This document shows, piece by piece, positions 6,903-10,672 of a DNA stretch of 10,672 nucleotides. A program made the translations under genes and the position numbers. The notes under the pieces were generated by a model. The model saw only the letters and a program-made list of their open reading frames with translations. It searched no databases and was not told the origin of the DNA. This stretch comes from an uncultured Collinsella sp. (GTDB lineage Bacteria > Actinomycetota > Coriobacteriia > Coriobacteriales > Coriobacteriaceae), in contig CABUBZ010000059.1 of assembly GCA_902489945.1 (NCBI GenBank), positions 1-10,672 on the forward strand. The letters are read 5' to 3'. Each line of letters starts with the position of its first letter. Within the stretch, counting starts at the first letter, position 1.

Positions 6903-8441
6903 CTATTCCGCATCGACCACGCGGAGCAGATATGCCACGCGCGTTGCGGCCGTGCACTTAAAACGCTCGTCCGCGCGAACTCCGGCGACCCACACCACGG
7001 CGCCCCCCGGCGCCGTCCTCACCATGGGCACGCCGGCGCGCTCGGAAACGGGAATGCGAGCCTCACCTAGCAAGTCGGATACTTTCTTGCTTCGACCACT
7101 CATCCCTAACGGGCACATCACGTCTCCCGGTACAGGACCGTCCACCCACAGGCGCGCCAATCGCGCCTCTGCAGGGATCTCGCCACGTGAGCCCGCCAGG
7201 ATCCGCTCACTATCGCTGTCGGCAAAACCCAGGGCAGCCGCGTCTACCAAAGCTGTCACTTCCCCGGCAGCCGCAAGCTCACGGGCGCGGCGCACGATAT
7301 CGCATCCCGGCTCAACGGCCATCGGCTCTGCGACCAGCATGCGCCCCCCGCCCAACGGCAAACGACCGGGTATGGTAATCCAGTCCGCAACCAGCCCCTC
7401 ACGAGCCGCCGGCGCCCTAAACGCTAGCATGCCAAACTCGACGCGCGCGTCAATTCCCGCCGGAAGCGTGACCGAGCCTGTGCCTTCGGCAACGCAGGAA
7501 AGGACTCGCTCCACATGTCGCATCTCTGGACGAGCGCCCGGATCGATGCGTTTGATCGCCAGTCGCACGATGCGCCGCGCGATTACCACCTCGGCCGCAG
7601 CAAGGCGTCTGGCATCGAGCACTAGCGCGCCCGCCACCTCCTTGCGCAGGCAGCTTCGAAACGCCTGTGCCGACAGCTGGGATAGAAACGCATCTTCGTC
7701 ACCCAAGATCTCACAGGCGGCGCCAATCGTCTTGCACACGCTCGCATTACGCTGTGCCACCACTGGCATTACCCGATGGCGCACGTAGTTTCGCAGATAC
7801 GAGATATCCTCATTGCTCTCGTCTTCACGCCACGGCTGACCATGTACCTGTAGATAGCCCACGAGCTCGCCATGAGTTAGGTCGAGCAAGGGACGCACCA
7901 CGATATTCCTCCGGCGAGGAATGCTCGATAGACCAGCGGGCCCCGAACCCTTAATCGCGTTCATCAAAAACGTTTCCGCGCGATCCGAAGACGTGTGCGC
8001 GGTGCAGATACGAGCCGCCGTTCGCGGTGCCCCCGTCTGGGCGCAGAGTTCGCGAGCATACCTCCGCGCCGCGGCATAGCGCACTTCGCGGGCCGCGGCC
8101 TCAATATTGCCCGACTCCCCATCAAAATAAGCGTGCTCCACACACAGCGGTAAACCATATTGCGCGCAGAGCTCACGCACAAAGGCCTCGTCGCCATCGG
8201 ACGCCTTGCCGCGCAGATGATGGTTTACATGCAGCACATGCAGGCGCTCGCGAGCAATGGGGGCAACACCGCGTCCGTCTTGGATATCCAGCTTTGATGT
8301 GCACGCCATAAGAAGCAGTGCCGTCGAGTCCGCGCCGCCTGATACCATGAGCACGACAGGAGCTGCCTGCTGCCTCGTCCGGGTCTCATCGACTGCCCCA
8401 GGCACGGCATGGTGTCCGTAATGCTGTGATACCGTTGGCAT
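6903..8441 (-). CDS. tilS: tRNA(Ile)-lysidine synthase
   Basis: Converts the wobble cytidine (C34) of tRNA-Ile(CAU) to lysidine with lysine and ATP, so that the tRNA reads AUA as isoleucine instead of AUG; essential in most bacteria. The 512-residue protein has the N-type ATP pyrophosphatase P-loop SGGADS (34-39), HVNHHLRG (71-78), AHTSSDRAET (148-157 region), GSGPAGLSSIPRRR (165-178), RPLL (183-186) and the SNEDISYLRNYVRHRVMP segment (209-226). It also has a C-terminal TilS domain with GRSKKVSDLLGEARIP (449-464) and VVWVAGVRAD (482-491). A textbook AGGAGG six bases upstream fixes the start, so the 33 residues before the P-loop are probably real. It is the first gene of a minus-strand cluster with hpt and ftsH and diverges from the metallo-hydrolase gene by 48 bp. 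Confidence 0.95.
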   Translation of the reverse strand: MPTVSQHYGHHAVPGAVDETRTRQQAAPVVLMVSGGADSTALLLMACTSKLDIQDGRGVAPIARERLHVLHVNHHLRGKASDGDEAFVRELCAQYGLPLCVEHAYFDGESGNIEAAAREVRYAAARRYARELCAQTGAPRTAARICTAHTSSDRAETFLMNAIKGSGPAGLSSIPRRRNIVVRPLLDLTHGELVGYLQVHGQPWREDESNEDISYLRNYVRHRVMPVVAQRNASVCKTIGAACEILGDEDAFLSQLSAQAFRSCLRKEVAGALVLDARRLAAAEVVIARRIVRLAIKRIDPGARPEMRHVERVLSCVAEGTGSVTLPAGIDARVEFGMLAFRAPAAREGLVADWITIPGRLPLGGGRMLVAEPMAVEPGCDIVRRARELAAAGEVTALVDAAALGFADSDSERILAGSRGEIPAEARLARLWVDGPVPGDVMCPLGMSGRSKKVSDLLGEARIPVSERAGVPMVRTAPGGAVVWVAGVRADERFKCTAATRVAYLLRVVDAE

Positions 8442-8469
8442 TCGCTTCCTCCTTTATTCGTCCGCACCC

Positions 8470-8475
8470 ATTGTA
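8470..8475 (-). promoter_or_regulatory. Candidate -10 box (TACAAT) for tilS
   Basis: Minus-strand TACAAT is 28 bases before the tilS start in the 48-bp divergent gap, and the AGGAGG follows it at the right distance. No good -35 is present; it would fall at the first codons of the opposite gene. A promoter for the + strand gene must also lie in or near this gap, but I cannot point to one. Confidence 0.35.
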
Positions 8476-8489
8476 TCCTTTGGAATCTT

Positions 8490-9299
8490 ATGTCTTGCCT
8501 GCACCTTCATATCCTCGGCAGTGGCTCTAAAGGCAACTGCGCACTCATCGAGGGCCCGCAGGGGCTCATTATGGTCGATGACGGACTGTCTCGCCGCGAG
8601 ACATTAAAGCGCATGGCAGAACTGGGGCTCTCGGCAGACAACGTCTCGGCTCTTCTCATTACTCATGAGCATAGCGATCACATCAAGGGCCTCGATGTCT
8701 GGTGCAAGCACTGGCACGGCCCCCTCTTTGCCAGCAGGGGCACTCTTTCGAGCAAAGAAAATCTTTCGCATCTGCCTGTCGAGGAATTCGATCCCGGTGA
8801 CACCCTATCCATTGCCGGCATCCACGTGCAAACCTACTCAACGTCACACGATGTCATCAATCCAGTCGGCTATCGATTCGACACCCTCGATGATTCCATC
8901 GGTTTTGCCACCGACACCGGAGAGCTATCGAGCCAAGCCATGAACACCCTCGAAGATTGTCGAGTCCTCGCACTCGAAAGCAACCACGATGTGACCATGC
9001 TGCGCGAGGGAGAATATCCCCGCTTTCTTCAGGAGCGCATCCTGTCTGCAAGGGGACACCTCTCCAATGGCCAAGCCGCCGAAGCCGCGCGCGAACTTGT
9101 TACCGAACGCACCGAACAGCTCATTGCCATGCATATCAGCCAAGATAACAATCGTCCGAGCCTTACCGTCAAAAGCTATGCCAAAGCTCTGACCGCAACC
9201 CTGGATGACGAGGTCGGCAGCTCCGCAACCCTTCTCCAAGGATCGCGAAAACTCTCGATACGCCCCGCAAGCCAGCATCGGCCAGTAACCATTCAATAG
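8490..9299 (+). CDS. MBL-fold metallo-hydrolase, YycJ/WalJ (VicX)-like
   Basis: A 269-residue metallo-beta-lactamase-fold hydrolase with a complete two-metal site: THEHSDH (58-64, ligands H59, H61, D63, H64), H120 (TSHD), D142 (FATDTGE), and H215 (AMHISQDNN), with H190 (ARGHLSN) also conserved. The opening ILGSGSKGNCALIE and the THEHSDHIKGL segment are characteristic of the YycJ/WalJ group, which in Firmicutes often follows the walRK two-component genes and has been linked to nuclease activity and DNA repair. Here there is no walRK; the neighbours are tilS (divergent) and hsp20 (convergent). The substrate is unproven. The ribosome binding site is weak (GGAA, 8482-8485). A strong hairpin terminator follows directly. 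Confidence 0.88.
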   Translation: MSCLHLHILGSGSKGNCALIEGPQGLIMVDDGLSRRETLKRMAELGLSADNVSALLITHEHSDHIKGLDVWCKHWHGPLFASRGTLSSKENLSHLPVEEFDPGDTLSIAGIHVQTYSTSHDVINPVGYRFDTLDDSIGFATDTGELSSQAMNTLEDCRVLALESNHDVTMLREGEYPRFLQERILSARGHLSNGQAAEAARELVTERTEQLIAMHISQDNNRPSLTVKSYAKALTATLDDEVGSSATLLQGSRKLSIRPASQHRPVTIQ

Positions 9300-9307
9300 A
9301 CTGTCCT

Positions 9308-9355
9308 AGACAGCAAAAGGGGCCGAGAATCGCTTCCCAGCCCCTTTTGCTGTCT
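9308..9355. terminator. 16-bp hairpin terminator between metallo-hydrolase and hsp20
   Basis: AGACAGCAAAAGGGGC (9308-9323) pairs perfectly with GCCCCTTTTGCTGTCT (9340-9355) around a 16-nt loop, and on the + strand TTTAA follows. It begins 9 nt after the metallo-hydrolase stop and ends 27 nt from the hsp20 stop on the other strand, so it probably ends transcripts from both sides, more strongly on +. Confidence 0.88.
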
Positions 9356-9381
9356 TTTAATAGCGCAGAACACCAACGAAG

Positions 9382-9813
9382 TTAGTCGATGGAGATCTTC
9401 GTAACGTTCTTCTTCTCGACGATCTTGGGAACCGTAACGGTCAGGATGCCGTCAGCGTACTTAGCCGAGAGGCCCTCGCTCGAAGCGTCCTTAAGATACA
9501 CGCCACGCGTCGCGCTGTACGAGCTGAACTCCTTCTGCAGGAAGTTCTTGCCCTCGTTCTCCTCGTCTTCCTCGACATTCACGCTAATGGACAGACGGCC
9601 CTCGTTAAGCTCGACATCGATATCGTCCTTGGCGACGCCGGTCAGATAAGCCTTGACCTCATAGCCATCGCCCTTATCCTCAACGTCAACGGGGAACGCC
9701 TTAGAGGCAATCGAGCTGTTCGCTAGGTCGCTCATATCATCAAACAGATCGAACAGCGAGCTTGCAGAGGGACGAACGCCAAAAACCGAACGATAAGGAA
9801 CCATGCTTGCCAT
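9382..9813 (-). CDS. hsp20: Small heat-shock protein, Hsp20/alpha-crystallin family
   Basis: ATP-independent holdase that binds unfolding proteins in the cytosol and keeps them refoldable. The 143 residues have a variable N-terminal arm (1-39) with an FDLFDDM motif and an alpha-crystallin domain from about 40 to 130. That domain includes AYLTGVAKDDIDVEL, the conserved arginine R103 in RGVYL, and the signature SAKYADGILTVTVPK (116-130) with its G-I-L core. The short C-terminal tail ends VTKISID. The start at 9813 is chosen because AAAGGAGT lies 8 bases upstream. The same frame stays open to 9948 but that extra stretch covers the A+T-rich promoter region and does not look coding. It diverges from the small membrane-protein gene and converges on the metallo-hydrolase. 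Confidence 0.93.
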   Translation of the reverse strand: MASMVPYRSVFGVRPSASSLFDLFDDMSDLANSSIASKAFPVDVEDKGDGYEVKAYLTGVAKDDIDVELNEGRLSISVNVEEDEENEGKNFLQKEFSSYSATRGVYLKDASSEGLSAKYADGILTVTVPKIVEKKNVTKISID

Positions 9814-9819
9814 GTTTAC

Positions 9820-9837
9820 CACTCCTTTATAGGACTG
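9820..9837 (-). promoter_or_regulatory. hsp20 ribosome binding site within a small hairpin
   Basis: The minus strand reads AAAGGAGT at a good distance from the hsp20 ATG, fixing the start at 9813. The upstream TCCT can pair with the AGGA of this site across an ATAA loop, and beyond a G-G mismatch two more pairs (CA with TG) form. The ribosome binding site is certain. A temperature-responsive role for the hairpin is only a possibility. Confidence 0.6.
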
Positions 9838-10049
9838 CCGAGTCATCTTCCAGGTGACTGGGACTTCTTTTGACGCTCTTATATATGCCCACCCAGTGCT
9901 CATATATACATCGACTATAAAGTTTTTTGAGTCCAGTACTATAAGCATATCTAAGTGCGTATGACTCAGGTTTTAGGAAGGTTAAGGTTCTTTGAACCAG
10001 AGCTTAAATACCGAGTATGTCCCCAGCTACAAATAACAAGGGGCTTACA

Positions 10050-10082
10050 ATGAGCGCGTACACGTTGTTGGTAACGAGCTAA
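10050..10082 (+). CDS. Possible 10-residue leader peptide ORF
   Basis: ATG at 10050 opens a short frame encoding MSAYTLLVTS and a TAA stop at 10080-10082. A good Shine-Dalgarno, AAGGGG (10038-10043), lies 6 nt upstream. The stop codon overlaps the AAAGGG that serves the next gene (start 10091), so ribosomes ending here would be close to that start. This layout fits a translated leader or coupling peptide, but an ORF this short could arise by chance. There is no run of one regulated amino acid as in biosynthetic attenuators. Confidence 0.3.
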   Translation: MSAYTLLVTS

Positions 10083-10090
10083 AGGGCATC

Positions 10091-10558
10091 ATGGACGACC
10101 AAAACCAAAACAATATGTTTATGCCGACGCAGGGGGAAGATACTTCCACGCAGCCGCCACGGTTCCATCGCCCCCACATCTCGCAAGAGCCCATTAATGA
10201 TCCAGAGCCCGAGTATGTGACGAGAAATCGATATCAAACACTCGAGGATGCCCAAACGGGGCGTAAACATATGGGCGTCGCCTCGGGAGACCCTGTATAT
10301 CTGAAAGACGCACCATTATCTAAAAACAGCGCAGCTAGTGATGAGCCGATGAAAGCATCCGCCACTCATCAACAAAGAGGTCCTCGACCAAAGCAAACCT
10401 TGACGCATTCGGCTCGCTATCTCGAAACGCCAAAACAGGGAAAATCAATCTTCGTTTCATCAAGTAAACGACGCAAGCAGCATCGACTGACAATCCTGCT
10501 TTTGATCATTGTGGCCATAGCAGTTGCCCTTGTTATTCGATTTATCTTCTTTAAATAA
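10091..10558 (+). CDS. Hypothetical protein with a single C-terminal membrane helix
   Basis: I do not recognise this 155-residue protein. Residues 1-125 are hydrophilic and rich in Gln, Pro, Asn, Ser and charged residues, with no obvious fold, and are probably disordered. A basic patch KRRKQHR (126-132) is followed by one hydrophobic helix (133-154) that ends one residue from the C-terminus. By the positive-inside rule the long N-terminal part would face the cytosol, as in a tail-anchored protein. There is no N-terminal signal peptide. AAAGGG lies 4 nt before the ATG. Its coding sequence is visibly richer in A+T than tilS or ftsH. It diverges from hsp20 and is followed by a terminator, so it seems to be a single-gene unit. 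The frame looks real but the function is unknown. Confidence 0.7.
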   Translation: MDDQNQNNMFMPTQGEDTSTQPPRFHRPHISQEPINDPEPEYVTRNRYQTLEDAQTGRKHMGVASGDPVYLKDAPLSKNSAASDEPMKASATHQQRGPRPKQTLTHSARYLETPKQGKSIFVSSSKRRKQHRLTILLLIIVAIAVALVIRFIFFK

Positions 10559-10626
10559 AGGCTCAATACCAAAAACGATAAGATCGTCTGGTGTAATAGA
10601 GTCATTTACGCCCCATAAACGCAAAA

Positions 10627-10654
10627 AAGGGGGAGGCCGCGAGGCCTCCCCCTT
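10627..10654. terminator. Intrinsic terminator at the window edge
   Basis: AAGGGGGAGGCC (10627-10638) pairs perfectly with GGCCTCCCCCTT (10643-10654) around a GCGA tetraloop, preceded by an A-run and followed by CTTCATTC. It can end the small membrane-protein transcript on + and, read on -, has a T-run (TTTTTTGCG) after the stem, so it could also end a minus-strand gene from beyond the window. Confidence 0.82.
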
Positions 10655-10672
10655 CTTCATTCTCATGTACGG

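Larger units (their letters stand above)
9814..10090. promoter_or_regulatory. Divergent regulatory region between hsp20 and the small membrane-protein gene
   Basis: This 277-bp stretch is richer in A+T than its surroundings. On the minus strand it holds TATATAAG (9878-9885) and TATATATG (9901-9908), either of which could be the hsp20 -10 element. No hexamer close to TTGACA sits at the right distance from either. Other structure: TGAGTC (9928-9933) and GACTCA (9963-9968), an inverted repeat 29 bases apart, and GGTTC-TTT-GAACC (9986-9998), a compact palindrome. A 10-codon ORF at 10050-10082 precedes the + gene. I cannot assign a specific regulator. Confidence 0.5.

Noticed and set aside
6754..7788. 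A 344-codon + strand open frame opposite tilS.
   Set aside because: Its translation is Ser/Thr/Arg/Ala-rich and featureless, as expected of an antisense frame in G+C-rich coding DNA. tilS motifs occupy the other strand throughout.
9814..9948. A 45-residue longer N-terminus for Hsp20.
   Set aside because: The extra stretch runs through the A+T-rich promoter-like region, has no ribosome binding site, and does not resemble Hsp20 N-terminal arms. AAAGGAGT supports the start at 9813.
10575..10587. ACGAT-AAG-ATCGT mini-palindrome after the membrane-protein gene.
   Set aside because: A five-base stem with a 3-nt loop and no T-tract is too weak to interpret; the strong hairpin at 10627-10654 is the better terminator.
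10460..10666. Minus-strand small frames over the end of the membrane-protein gene and the terminator.
   Set aside because: They are read through the terminator hairpin and antisense to the hydrophobic helix, with no ribosome binding site.

Overview
The window looks like a piece of a Coriobacteriia chromosome (Actinomycetota), most likely Collinsella or a close relative. This rests on the moderately high G+C coding sequence, the tilS-hpt-ftsH gene order typical of Gram-positive bacteria, and the general look of the proteins. I ran no database search. It is mostly housekeeping DNA. I see no phage genes, transposase genes, CRISPR array, tRNA or rRNA, and no convincing undescribed multi-gene system. 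The unusual signals are small and lie mostly between genes.

Layout. (1) 1-181 is a gene-free leader, followed by a + strand RlmD/RlmC-type 23S rRNA m5U methyltransferase (182-1630) with a lysine-rich N-terminal extension. (2) A two-way terminator (1661-1686) separates it from a minus-strand pair: a PHP-domain phosphatase (1709-2530) and a class I/II aminotransferase (start corrected to 3880). (3) Between the aminotransferase and ftsH lie a perfect 24-bp inverted repeat (3941-4000) and the ftsH terminator. (4) The minus-strand cluster tilS (8441-6903), hpt (6755-6207) and ftsH (6205-4070) combines tRNA-Ile lysidine formation, purine salvage and membrane proteolysis. hpt and ftsH are 1 nt apart and probably translationally coupled. 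(5) A YycJ/WalJ-like metallo-hydrolase (8490-9299, +) diverges from tilS across 48 bp. It converges on an Hsp20 gene (start corrected to 9813, minus) at a strong 16-bp hairpin terminator. (6) A 277-bp A+T-richer region separates hsp20 from a divergent + strand gene for a small protein with one C-terminal membrane helix (10091-10558), which is followed by a terminator at the window edge.

Working together. tilS, hpt and ftsH are a conserved neighbourhood and probably share transcription, possibly with an internal promoter before hpt. FtsH and Hsp20 are both protein quality-control factors, but nothing in the sequence ties their regulation together. The items most worth following up are the palindrome at 3941-4000 (REP/REPIN-like), the 10-codon leader ORF before the membrane-protein gene, and the small hairpin that could cover the hsp20 ribosome binding site.
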